A stretch of 64,000 bases of DNA, taken from Roseinatronobacter monicus. GTDB taxonomy: Bacteria > Pseudomonadota > Alphaproteobacteria > Rhodobacterales > Rhodobacteraceae. Every line of letters begins with the position of its first letter. Within the stretch, counting starts at the first letter, position 1. The notes below the pieces were generated by a model. The model had not been told where the DNA came from. It saw only the letters and a list, made by a program, of their open reading frames with translations, and did not search any database. The DNA is taken from positions 62,001 to 126,000 of the forward strand of contig NZ_VFPT01000005.1 of the NCBI RefSeq assembly GCF_006716865.1, written 5' to 3'. The position numbers were made by a program, and so were the translations under genes. Shown in pieces: positions 53,649-62,565 of the stretch.

Positions 53649-53795
53649 AGATACCGTATTGGGGCACGGCTCGAATCACGACGGTTGTGAATTGAAATTT
53701 CAGGTTAGTTGAGGTGTCGTTGCCCTTGGCACACTGGGCAGCGTGTTAAACGGGGTCGCGCTGTGAAGCCCGCTCCAAAATATCTATGCTTAGAA
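53649..53795 (+). mobile_element. Left-end relic of an IS110 element
   Basis: AGATACCGTATTGGGGC and the following ~140 bases match the left end of the IS110 at 62566 (GAATCACGACGGTTGTGAATT, GTGTCGTTGCCCTTGGCACA, GGGTCGCGCTGTGAAG). There is no transposase. The preceding 53426-53648 has no gene; a G8 tract is at 53557-53564. Confidence 0.8.
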
Positions 53796-53864
53796 GGGGG
53801 CTAATGGGCAAAACTTTGTGGTCGACTTGGTGGGGTAGGGTTTCGGAACAAGGCGGGACCCACC

Positions 53865-54926
53865 ATGGATGTAAGCTTTTTTGTCGAAACGACGTTTGAC
53901 GATGGAGAAACCAAGACGCGCAATATCGGTCGACTTCGCCGTGCGCCGGACGAATTCGGTTCCGAGAATTTGGGCCTTCTTCTCGAGGACGCAAAGACCT
54001 TGTTGAGGCGCTTGCAGGAATGATTGCGCAAGATCAGCCTCGGTGAGGCTTTGGGGGCTCGCCGGAAATGCGATGACTGTGGCAAACGACGCGCGATCCA
54101 TAATGATCGACGCCGTATTCTTGACACGCTGTACGCGCGAATTCGGGTGAAGTGGCCAAGGCTTCGACGCTGCTTGTGCCAACCGGCTGTGATCACGTCA
54201 TCTGGGCCGAAATCACCACTTGCCGGGTTGTCTTCTGAGCGCGCTACTCCCGAACTTCGGTGCCTTCAGGCTGAATTGGGGGCGAGGCACTCGTTTCGGG
54301 AAGCCGCTCGATTGATCGAAATGTTCCTGCCCTGTTCGGCTCAGTTAAACACGACCGTTCGAAATCGCTTGGGTCGCATCGACGACGAGCTAAGCCACGA
54401 CGACGCAAGCCAAAGAGACGCGGATACGATGGTACCGCCCTCCCCACCGACCGTTTTCCTGGATGGTGCGCACACACGATATCGGCCTGAATACCAGAAA
54501 CGCCACATGGATGTCGTGGTCGGCAAGGTTGAAAGCCCCAATATGAGCCGGCGGTTTGGCCTCGTACAGCAAGCCGCTAGTTCTCCTGAAAGGCAGCTAC
54601 GACATGACCTGATCGCGCAAGGCTGGGAAGGTCAGAGCAAAGTGACCGCTATTTCAGAGGGCGAACCTGGACTGCCGAATTTGGTGATGCGTGCCGTTCG
54701 AGGTTCCGTCACGCACATACTGGACTGGTGGCATATCTCGATGCGGGTCAAGCACATTGAAAACGCGGTGCGGGAACTTATTCAATCGAAGGGCTTTTCA
54801 GGGTTGCCGCTCTTTTTCGAGCGACCTGCCGATACATTGCGTTGGTACCTTTGGCACGTCAAAGTGATGACCGCCGCGACAATCCTTAACGTTCTTCAGA
54901 TCGATTGCGACCGTCTGCACGCCTAA
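53865..54926 (+). pseudogene. ISKra4-family transposase, decayed
   Basis: Residues VSFFVETTFDDGETKTRNIG start the frame, but TGA stops it at 54021-54023. In the same frame it resumes with RKCDDCGKRRAIHNDRRRIL, LQAELGARHSFREAARLIEM, PTVFLDGAHTRYR (catalytic) and HILDWWHISMRVKHIENAVR. The C-terminal ~100 residues (NEIVAKRM type) are missing. A frameshift near 54020 is also likely. Confidence 0.78.
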
Positions 54927-55244
54927 ACCCGAGAATTACGAGAAGCGGCCAAAGGCGTGCGGGCCGCGCAGCTGGCCCACCTGCGCGCACTTTCTGACCA
55001 ACTTTACCCGAGCCTGCGCATCTATCTTTTTGACGCCAGGCGCGTGTTTTCATCGCACCTGACAGTTTTTGGCCCCTTGATTGCCACGCTCTACCTTGGG
55101 CGGCACTATCTTGCCTTCCGTGACCGGGCGCGGATCGACGCCTTTAGCGAACACTTTGACTGGCTGATACGTGAAGCTGACATTACGGCCCGCGAGCTGC
55201 CGCATTACCTTGACACACTGAACGACGATGCCGAGCGTGAATAG
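54927..55244 (+). pseudogene. C-terminal fragment of an unidentified gene
   Basis: In-frame with the ISKra4 stop: ELREAAKGVRAAQLAHLRAL, SDQLYPSLRIYLFDARRVFS, HLTVFGPLIATLYLGRHYLA, FRDRARIDAFSEHFDWLIRE. It resembles the C-terminal domain of a Rhodobacterales regulator-like protein, but no family name is certain. The 5' part was replaced by ISKra4 sequence. Confidence 0.5.
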
Positions 55245-55393
55245 TAGGCCGCATAATTCCAAACGCCGATAGACGTCAGGCTTTGCCAGCCATCCTGAAC
55301 TTGCCAAATCGGGCGCGTTGTCTGTGTCGAGTATTGCTGACACGCGCCAGAATAGAATACAAACCACAGTCAGCGTTACATCTCTGCGGCTGC

Positions 55394-56269
55394 TTAATTT
55401 CGGCGCGCCAAATAATCGCGGGTGAATGCAGCGTAACCCGGGGCGGTGACTCCCAAACGATCACGGATGAGGGCGTGAAGTGCAGGCAGGCGGTGGAACG
55501 GCACCTGCGGGGCAAGGTGATGCTCGACATGAAAGGGCATGTTCCAGGCCAGCGCACGAACCGCTCGGGTAGTAAAGGTGGTGCGCGTGTTTTCCAATAC
55601 GTTCGCTACTTGCGGGCAGTCCCCATGTTCGGCCAGAAGGTATAGCCGAAGCGCAGGCTGACCAAGCAGGCAGGGCATAATCCAAAGCCACAGCAGCAGG
55701 GGCGACCACAGCAGCGTCAATAGCGCCATTGTGTAAATCGCGATAAGGACTCGGGCTTCTCGCTCTGCGCGGCTGCGAATTGTGGCGGGCAACCACGCTG
55801 GAGCCTCGCGGCCGGTCGCAAGGCGGATCAATAATGCTATCTGAGTACGCCAGTAAGGAATGCCGCTTACATGCCACAGCCATCGCGCGCGGGTCTGCAG
55901 GACAGGCCCTTCCAGTTCAGGATCACCAGCGCGATTGGTATGCCGGTGATGGGCAAAGTGGAACGGCCGGAACCACAAGAAGGGATTCAGGATCAGCAGG
56001 CCGATACCATGCCCCACAAGATCGCACAGTCGGTCGCTGGCAAAGGGGGTGCGGTGCGTGCATTCGTGCTGCAGCGTGAACAGGAACACGATCAATACGC
56101 CATGAACCGGCAGCGCCAGCCACCATAACGGTGGTTGCAAAGTGATCAGAGTTCCCGTCACAAGAATCGCACCCAGATGACCAGCCAAATGCGCCAAACC
56201 CGGCGCGTTTGCGCGGGCAACCAGCGCAGCGCGGGCTTCTTCCGGTAGATCAGCAATTGACGCGCTCAT
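55394..56269 (-). CDS. Membrane fatty-acid desaturase/hydroxylase-family di-iron protein
   Basis: A 291-residue protein with four or more membrane helices and all three His boxes: HECTH, HFAHHRHT, and EHHL in MPFHVEHHLAPQVP, plus EHGDC. The family inserts oxygen or desaturates at a membrane-bound di-iron centre. It lies 111 bases downstream of the DMGDH-like gene and in the same direction, so the substrate may be a quaternary amine rather than a lipid (inference). Start ATG 56269. Confidence 0.82.
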   Translation of the reverse strand: MSASIADLPEEARAALVARANAPGLAHLAGHLGAILVTGTLITLQPPLWWLALPVHGVLIVFLFTLQHECTHRTPFASDRLCDLVGHGIGLLILNPFLWFRPFHFAHHRHTNRAGDPELEGPVLQTRARWLWHVSGIPYWRTQIALLIRLATGREAPAWLPATIRSRAEREARVLIAIYTMALLTLLWSPLLLWLWIMPCLLGQPALRLYLLAEHGDCPQVANVLENTRTTFTTRAVRALAWNMPFHVEHHLAPQVPFHRLPALHALIRDRLGVTAPGYAAFTRDYLARRN

Positions 56270-56380
56270 AAGGCATCTCCAGTCATGTCAAAGGCGGATC
56301 AACTGAACCGGGTTGGTCTGGACAGACAATCCTAGGCCACGGTCATAACGCAAGTGCTTCTTCACCGCTTTGCCACATAA

Positions 56381-58831
56381 TCATGCCTTTATGCGTTCCG
56401 ATTTGGGATCATACATCGGCGTCAGGCTGGCGGTTGCGTCAAAGACCTGACCTGCAACCATGATGCCATAACGTGACGCCATCATTTCGTCCGGGCTTTC
56501 GCCACCATATGCGCAGGGCACATAGCCCATGCCGATGGCACCACCAAGCTGGTGGCCGTAATTGCCTGAACTCAGATATCCCACGATCGCGCCGTCGCGC
56601 AAGATCGGTTCATTGTGAAACAACAGCGGCTCGGGGTCGGTCAGGCGAAACTGCACCATGCGGCGCGCCAGCCCCGTTTCGCGCTTGCGCAGCACCGCGT
56701 CACGTCCCAGGAAATCGCCCTTCGCGGTTTTCACCGCAAAGCCAAGCCCCGCTTCCAGCACATGGTCTTCATCCGTGATGTCATGGCCGAAATGGCGATA
56801 GGCCTTTTCGATCCGGCAACTGTCCATCGCGTGCAGCCCACATAGTTTCAGCCCGACCTCGGTGCCTGCCTCGACCAGGGTTTCGAACACATGGGCGGCC
56901 TGATCGGTGCTGACATACAACTCCCACCCCAACTCACCGACATAAGTGACCCGGTGCGCGCGTACCAGCCCCATGCCGATCTCGATCTCTCTCGCAGTGC
57001 CGAATGGGTGCGCCTCATTCGAGAAATCATCGGGCGAGACAAGCCGCAGCAGGTCGCGCGATTTCGGTCCCATCACCGGCAAAACAGCTTCGCCCGCCGT
57101 GACATCAAGTATCGTCACATGGCGGTCATCCGCGTGGCGGCGCAGCCATGCCAGATCACGTTGCAAACTGGCGCCGGGCACGACCAGCAGGAAGGACGTC
57201 TCGCCCAGCCGCGTCACTGTCAGATCGCTTTCAATCCCGCCGCGCGCGTTCAGCATCTGGGTATAGACCAGCCGCCCGACCGCGACATCTATCTGATTGG
57301 CGCAGATATGCTGCAAGAAGGCCAGAGCATCCGTACCGTCCACGCGGATCTTGCCGAAAGAGGTCATGTCCAGCAACCCGACACCCGTGCGCAGCGCCAT
57401 ATGTTCCGCGCGCTGGTTGTCGAACCAGTTCTGGCGCTTCCATGAATAGCGGTATTCACGTTCCTGCCCGTCATTGGCGAACCAGTTGGCGCGTTCCCAT
57501 CCTGCAACCTCGCCAAAGACCGCGCCGCGCGCTTTCAAGTGGTCATGTAGCGCCGAGCGGCGAATGCCGCGGCTGGTGGCCATCTGGCGATAGGGGAAGT
57601 GGTCGGCATAGAGCAGACCCAGCGTTTCAGACACGCGCTCTTTCAGATAGCGGCGGTTCTTCTGGAAGGGTTGGGCGCGGCGGATATCGACCTCCCACAG
57701 ATCGAAGGGCGCTTCGCCATCGTTCATCCATTGCGCCAGCGCCATACCCGCCCCGCCCGAGGACGCAATCCCGATCGAGTTATACCCCGCCGCGACCCAA
57801 TAGCCGCGCAACTCGGGCGCTTCGCCAAGATAGTAACGGTCATCGGGCGTGAAACTTTCCGGCCCGTTGAAAAACGTGTGGATCCCGGCATCGGCCAGCA
57901 TCGGCATACGGTTGATGCTCATCTCCAGGATCGGTTCGAAATGGTCGACATCCTCGGGCAATTGGTCGAAGCAGAAATCCTCCGAAATCCCGTTCATACC
58001 CCAGGGTTTCGCCTTTGGCTCAAACGCGCCCAGCATCATTTTTCCGGCGTCTTCCTTGTAATAGGCGCATTCATCGGGCACGCGCAGTACTGGCATCTGT
58101 GTCAGCCCGGGGATGCCTTCGGTCACGATGTAGAAATGTTCGCAGGCATGCAGCGGCAATGTGACCCCGTTTTGCGCGGCCAGATCACGGCCCCACATGC
58201 CGCCGCAATTCACCACCAGATCGGCAGCAATATGGCCCTGCTCGGCACCCTGCACCCAATCGACCCCTGTAACGCGACCATTTTGTTGGGTGACCTGCGT
58301 GACCTTGACATGCTCGGCAATCAGCGCGCCGTTGTTACGTGCGCCTTTGGCCAGCGCCAGCCCAATATTGCCTGGATCAGCTTGTCCATCCAGCGGCAGA
58401 TGCACGCCCGCCGTCACGCCGTCGATGTTCAGATGAGGATAAAGCGTCTTGACCTCGGTGGGGGACAGTTCATTAACATCGACGCCAAAAGCGCGGGCAA
58501 GGCTGGCCTGGCGCAGAATTTCTTCCTTGCGTTCCAACGTCAGCGCGGCGGTGATCGACCCGCATTGGCGAAACCCGGTGGCAAGGCCGGTCTCGGCTTC
58601 CAGCCGCGTGTATAGATCGGCGGAATACTTTGCCAGCCGCGTCATGTTCTGGCTGGCGCGCAACTGCCCCACCAGTCCCGCCGCGTGCCATGTCGTGCCT
58701 GATGTAAGCTGTTTACGCTCCAACAGGACAATATCCGTCCAGCCCAGTTTGGCCAGATGATAGGCGACCGAACAGCCCGAAATGCCGCCCCCGATAATGA
58801 CGACGCGGGCTTTGGCGGGAAGTGTAACCAT
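56381..58831 (-). CDS. FAD oxidoreductase-GcvT fusion (dimethylglycine/sarcosine dehydrogenase type)
   Basis: An 816-residue protein. N-terminal DAO domain (~1-370) with RVVIIGGGISGCSVAYHLAK and TWHAAGL, whose His matches the FAD-linked His of dimethylglycine dehydrogenase. A linker domain follows (EYRYSWKRQNWFDNQRAEHM, ~480), then GCV_T (TSFGKIRVDGTDALAFLQHI; YVGELGWELYV) and GCV_T_C (~720-810). Oxidatively demethylates an N-methyl amine and passes the C1 unit to tetrahydrofolate. ATG 58831; an in-frame ATG at 58888 would add 19 unlikely residues. Divergent from an XRE-cupin gene. Confidence 0.9.
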   Translation of the reverse strand: MVTLPAKARVVIIGGGISGCSVAYHLAKLGWTDIVLLERKQLTSGTTWHAAGLVGQLRASQNMTRLAKYSADLYTRLEAETGLATGFRQCGSITAALTLERKEEILRQASLARAFGVDVNELSPTEVKTLYPHLNIDGVTAGVHLPLDGQADPGNIGLALAKGARNNGALIAEHVKVTQVTQQNGRVTGVDWVQGAEQGHIAADLVVNCGGMWGRDLAAQNGVTLPLHACEHFYIVTEGIPGLTQMPVLRVPDECAYYKEDAGKMMLGAFEPKAKPWGMNGISEDFCFDQLPEDVDHFEPILEMSINRMPMLADAGIHTFFNGPESFTPDDRYYLGEAPELRGYWVAAGYNSIGIASSGGAGMALAQWMNDGEAPFDLWEVDIRRAQPFQKNRRYLKERVSETLGLLYADHFPYRQMATSRGIRRSALHDHLKARGAVFGEVAGWERANWFANDGQEREYRYSWKRQNWFDNQRAEHMALRTGVGLLDMTSFGKIRVDGTDALAFLQHICANQIDVAVGRLVYTQMLNARGGIESDLTVTRLGETSFLLVVPGASLQRDLAWLRRHADDRHVTILDVTAGEAVLPVMGPKSRDLLRLVSPDDFSNEAHPFGTAREIEIGMGLVRAHRVTYVGELGWELYVSTDQAAHVFETLVEAGTEVGLKLCGLHAMDSCRIEKAYRHFGHDITDEDHVLEAGLGFAVKTAKGDFLGRDAVLRKRETGLARRMVQFRLTDPEPLLFHNEPILRDGAIVGYLSSGNYGHQLGGAIGMGYVPCAYGGESPDEMMASRYGIMVAGQVFDATASLTPMYDPKSERIKA

Positions 58832-58892
58832 TGGCGGCAATCCTTGCAGGCCCGCACGGGCGGGGATGATAAGGCCAAGTGTTGCCATCTTG

Positions 58893-58923
58893 AAAATGAA
58901 ATTTCAAATATTAATTTCATTTT
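58893..58923. promoter_or_regulatory. AT-rich operator between DMGDH-like and XRE-cupin genes
   Basis: AAAATGAAATT and its exact reverse complement AATTTCATTTT (58893-58903, 58913-58923) with nine bases between. It lies 61 bases upstream of the oxidoreductase and 99 upstream of the regulator, the expected position for a shared binding site of the XRE-cupin protein. Confidence 0.6.
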
Positions 58924-59021
58924 GAGTATATTTTACCAAACTATTCTATCTTGGCGAAAATCCTTGCGTCGCAATGTTGATGGTTTACCAATGCGGGCAG
59001 GAGCGAAGGTATGAAATCCGC

Positions 59022-59576
59022 ATGAGCAAACAGATCGGTGACGATATCCGTGCCCTGCGCAAGGCGCGCGACATGACCCTGAAGCAGCTTGCGACCGCAA
59101 TCGGCCGTTCCCTTGGTTGGCTTAGCCAGATCGAGCGCGGTCAGACCGTGCCTTCGGTGCGCGATCTGGCGCAGATTGCTGACACTCTGGGCATCAACAT
59201 CAGCGTATTCTTCCGCTCTGCAAACCGCGCCGAGGCCGAGCGCGGCCTTGTCTTGCGCGCCGATGACCGCGTGCCTATTGGATCGACGGAAAGCGGCTTG
59301 ACCGAAGAGTTGCTTTCGCCCTCGCTGTCAGGGTCGTTCGAGATGATCAAATCGGTTTTTGCCCCGCATTCCGACAGCGGCGGGCGCGTTCGGGCGCGTG
59401 ACCGCGAAGATGGCGGGGTGTTGGTCAGCGGCAGGCTGTCTTTGACCATCGACGATCTGGAACTCAAACTGAATACGGGCGACAGCTTCCAATTCAACAA
59501 TCGCGACTACGCGTGGTCAAACCCGCATTCCGACCCTGCGGTCGTGATCTGGATCATATCACCGCCTGTCTATTGA
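59022..59576 (+). CDS. XRE-cupin transcriptional regulator 1
   Basis: A 184-residue protein: HTH (~6-62, LRKARDMTLKQLATAIGRSL...IERGQTVPSVRDLAQIADTL) and a C-terminal cupin_2 (LNTGDSFQFNNRDYAWSNPH). Such regulators sense small amines or their aldehydes. Divergent from the DMGDH-like gene with a palindrome between, so likely its controller. ATG 59022. Confidence 0.87.
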   Translation: MSKQIGDDIRALRKARDMTLKQLATAIGRSLGWLSQIERGQTVPSVRDLAQIADTLGINISVFFRSANRAEAERGLVLRADDRVPIGSTESGLTEELLSPSLSGSFEMIKSVFAPHSDSGGRVRARDREDGGVLVSGRLSLTIDDLELKLNTGDSFQFNNRDYAWSNPHSDPAVVIWIISPPVY

Positions 59577-59849
59577 CGCGCTGACCCCAAATCGCCTGGC
59601 CTGCTGCGCATCGCAAGCGGGCTATACGTCGCGCAACATATCCTGTCACGTCGGCAAGGCCGCAACTGACGCCTGACCGACACTTTGCACGCTGGCAAAG
59701 GGCAATGCGCAGGTTCGTCACGCGTGGCTGGGAAGAAGACTTCCGGTAGAGGGCCCCGCATTCAAGCGCAACGAACGAAGAAGTCGACAGGGGAACATGG
59801 CTGATCTGCCAGATCTTGGCCGTGTCTTTCGTTGCACGAGGCTGCGGTC

Positions 59850-61172
59850 TCAGGCCAGATTGCGCAGAATGTCCGCAAGCTTGCCGAACAATGTGTGAAT
59901 CTCGTCCTCGGTGATGATGAAGGGTGGCGACAGCGCGATGATGTCGCCTGTAACGCGGATCATGAGGCCTTTTTCCCATGCGAGCTTCATCGCTTCGGCC
60001 CCCCGCGCCCCAGGCGCACCTGGCCGCGGTGAAAGTTCGATCCCGGCAACAAGGCCAAGATTGCGCAGGTCGATCACGTTGGGCAGCCCCTTCAGGCTAT
60101 GCACCGCCTCTTCCCATAGCGGAGAGAGGGTCGCCACACGCGCGAACATGTCGTTTTGGCGATAGGACTTCAGCGTTGCCAAAGCAGCGGCGACCGCCAT
60201 TGGGTGCGCTGAATACGTATATCCATGGAAAAGCTCGATGGGAACTGTCGCATGTTCCATCGCTGACTTGTAGATCGTTTCATCAACGATCACCGCGCCC
60301 ATCGGAATGACGCCATTGGTCAGTCCCTTCGCAGTGGTGATGATGTCGGGTTTCACGTTGAAATATTCCGCCGCGCTCGCAGTTCCAAGGCGTCCATAGG
60401 CGGTGATAACCTCATCAAAGATAAGCAGGATGCCGTAGCGATCACAGATCTCGCGCAAGCGCTTGAGATACCCGACTGGGGGCATCAGTACACCGGTAGA
60501 GCCCGCCATCGGTTCGACGATGACCGCGGCAATAGTGGACGGATCGTGCAATTCGGCAATCCGGATCAGGTCGTCAGCCAGTTCCGCGCCATGCTCTGGG
60601 CAACCACGCGAAAACGCGTTGCGCGCAAGGTCATGAGTGTGGCGCATGTGATCGACGCCGGTCAGCATGGTCCCGAAATGCTTGCGGTTGTTGACGATCC
60701 CACCAACCGAAATGCCGCCAAAACCGGTGCCGTGATAGCCCCGTTCACGCCCGATCAGGCGCGTCCTTGCGACATCGCCGCGGACACGGTGGTAGTGCAG
60801 CGCGATTTTCAGCGCCGTATCCACAGATTCCGACCCCGAGTTCGTGAAGAACACATGGTCGAGCCCTGTCGGGAATAAGTTAGCCAACTGTGCCGCCAGT
60901 TCGAAAGCCTGCGGTGTGGCAAAGTTAAAGTGCGGCGCATAGTCAAGCGTGGCAATTTGGCGTTGCACCGCCTCTACGATCAGGGGGTCATTATGGCCGG
61001 CGTTCACGCACCACAGGCCCGCAGTCGCATCCATCACCTGCCGTCCGTCATGGCTGGTATAATACATCCCGTTCGCGGCCGTGATCAGCCGAGGGTCTTT
61101 TGCGAAATCCCGGTTTGCGGTGAACGGCATCCAGAAACTGGAAAAGTCATTCGGGGTGGCGACGCGGTTCAT
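59850..61172 (-). CDS. Class III PLP aminotransferase (omega-amino acid:pyruvate type)
   Basis: A 440-residue protein: FTNSGSESVDTALKIALHYH, LIFDEVITAYGRLGT (Asp for PLP N1), TTAKGLTNGVIPMGA (Lys Schiff base), LFHGYTYSAHP. Resembles beta-alanine/omega-amino acid:pyruvate transaminases. GAGAGGA nine bases upstream decides ATG 61172. Divergent from XRE-cupin 2. Probably handles a terminal amine formed in the same pathway or imported with it. Confidence 0.9.
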   Translation of the reverse strand: MNRVATPNDFSSFWMPFTANRDFAKDPRLITAANGMYYTSHDGRQVMDATAGLWCVNAGHNDPLIVEAVQRQIATLDYAPHFNFATPQAFELAAQLANLFPTGLDHVFFTNSGSESVDTALKIALHYHRVRGDVARTRLIGRERGYHGTGFGGISVGGIVNNRKHFGTMLTGVDHMRHTHDLARNAFSRGCPEHGAELADDLIRIAELHDPSTIAAVIVEPMAGSTGVLMPPVGYLKRLREICDRYGILLIFDEVITAYGRLGTASAAEYFNVKPDIITTAKGLTNGVIPMGAVIVDETIYKSAMEHATVPIELFHGYTYSAHPMAVAAALATLKSYRQNDMFARVATLSPLWEEAVHSLKGLPNVIDLRNLGLVAGIELSPRPGAPGARGAEAMKLAWEKGLMIRVTGDIIALSPPFIITEDEIHTLFGKLADILRNLA

Positions 61173-61317
61173 CTGACTGTCCTCTCTCCCATGGATGACT
61201 TCGGTTCCTAGCATGCTTCCATAATCGATCAATCCTGATTTGATCGACACAACTTCCTTGCTGAAAACGTTGAAATAAGTTATCAATTGCTTTCGATAGA
61301 AAGCGGTAAATCACATC

Positions 61318-61884
61318 GTGAACGCTACATCTTCGCATGATGCCATGGTCGCGCGCCGCCTCAGGGTCGTTCGGCAATCCAAGGGATTGTCACAGCGCGA
61401 GCTCGCGCGGCGAACCGGGGTCGGCAGCGGAACGATCAGCCAGATCGAGTCCATGGCCACCCAGCCCTCGGTCTCGGTACTCAAGAAGATACTGGATGGT
61501 ATCCCGATGGACCTTGCCACGTTCTTTACCTTCGAATTATCCACGGTTGAAACGCCTGTGTTTCGGAAGGGCGAATTGATCGACATCGGTGCCCCGGGTT
61601 TGAAGTACCTGCTTGTGGCCGCATCGCGTTCAAACCGAAAGCTCCAGATGCTCCACGAATTCTATCAGCCGGGACGCGACTCCGGGCGTAGAGTCCTGAG
61701 CCATGAGGGCGAGGAATGCGCAATTGTGATCGCAGGGAAGCTGGAGCTGACGGTTGGTGACGAGACGTTCTTGCTGGAAAAGGGTGACGCGTATTATTTC
61801 AGCAGCAAGACGCCACACAGATTCCGAAATCCGGGTCCGGATGTCTGCGAGATTGTCAGTGCATGCACGCCGCCTACGTTCTGA
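61318..61884 (+). CDS. XRE-cupin transcriptional regulator 2
   Basis: A 188-residue protein of the PuuR type: HTH (VRQSKGLSQRELARRTGVGS, IESMATQPSVSVLKKILDGI) and a cupin (EGEECAIVIAGKLELTVGDE, YYFSSKTPHRFRNPGP). Divergent from the aminotransferase, so likely its regulator. GTG 61318 or ATG 61345 could be the start; GTG gives the family's usual N-terminus. Confidence 0.85.
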   Translation: MNATSSHDAMVARRLRVVRQSKGLSQRELARRTGVGSGTISQIESMATQPSVSVLKKILDGIPMDLATFFTFELSTVETPVFRKGELIDIGAPGLKYLLVAASRSNRKLQMLHEFYQPGRDSGRRVLSHEGEECAIVIAGKLELTVGDETFLLEKGDAYYFSSKTPHRFRNPGPDVCEIVSACTPPTF

Positions 61885-62264
61885 GCTTTCCAAGTTCTGG
61901 ATCCCTCGATTTGGCGGTGCGATCCATTCTTGGAAGCGGAAGGAATTTCTATGCAGGTAGGTCAAGCTATCCGGTAGCTTAAAGCCTGACGCGCCAGCGC
62001 AACGTTTTCGGCGGCACAGATTTTGCGAATCCTGCTCCCTTTACACTTGAGTCGACCTAGCGCGGGACAGCGACTGGCCGCTTTCGTCGAATGCTGCAGC
62101 TGCAATGCGGTAAGGTCACAGGCGGCTGTCCGCCCTGTGCGAATTCGAGGGCAGCATCGACGTGCCCGGCCCAGAGCCGTCGTACGACCTATCCAGTTCG
62201 CCGCAGTGCTCCTTCCCCAGACCGGCCATTCATACTGGACGCATCGCGCTGCAGAGGATCTCAG
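61885..62264. other. Intergenic; dispersed module
   Basis: No supported gene. About 62095-62240, read on the minus strand, is a copy of the dispersed module (ATGGCCGGTCTGGGGAA ... CTGGGCCGGG). Confidence 0.45.
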
Positions 62265-62565
62265 TTATTGCGCATCGCTATGCGCGCGTGCGGCGTTCAG
62301 GTACTCATCGACACATTTGGCCTCAATATCGTGCTCCGTATCGATGCGGATATGTCGCCTGAACTTCCCTTTCCCCGCCAGAACGCCATGCGGATCAGGC
62401 AACTGCCGCCCCACGCTGAATTCAAGCGTAACATGGTTCCGATAGGCGAAAACGCCGCAGAACCCCGTGCGCGATGCAAAGAGGATGCCGCCGTATTTGA
62501 CCTCTTCGGTGATTTGGGGGCCGGAGGCCAGCGCTATGTCGCGAAGACGTGCCACGATGGGGAAG
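62265..62565 (-). pseudogene. DUF1801 (YdhG-like) gene truncated by IS110
   Basis: Residues VARLRDIALASGPQITEEVK, YGGILFASRTGFCGVFAYRN, LEFSVGRQLPDPHGVLAGKG and FRRHIRIDTEHDIEAK match the DUF1801 fold C-terminal part. The 5' end stops at the IS110 boundary (62566), so the start and first ~30 residues are missing. Confidence 0.72.

Noticed and set aside
57599..58615. 338-codon plus-strand frame antisense to the FAD-GcvT gene
   Set aside because: Shadow; the minus strand carries full domain order.
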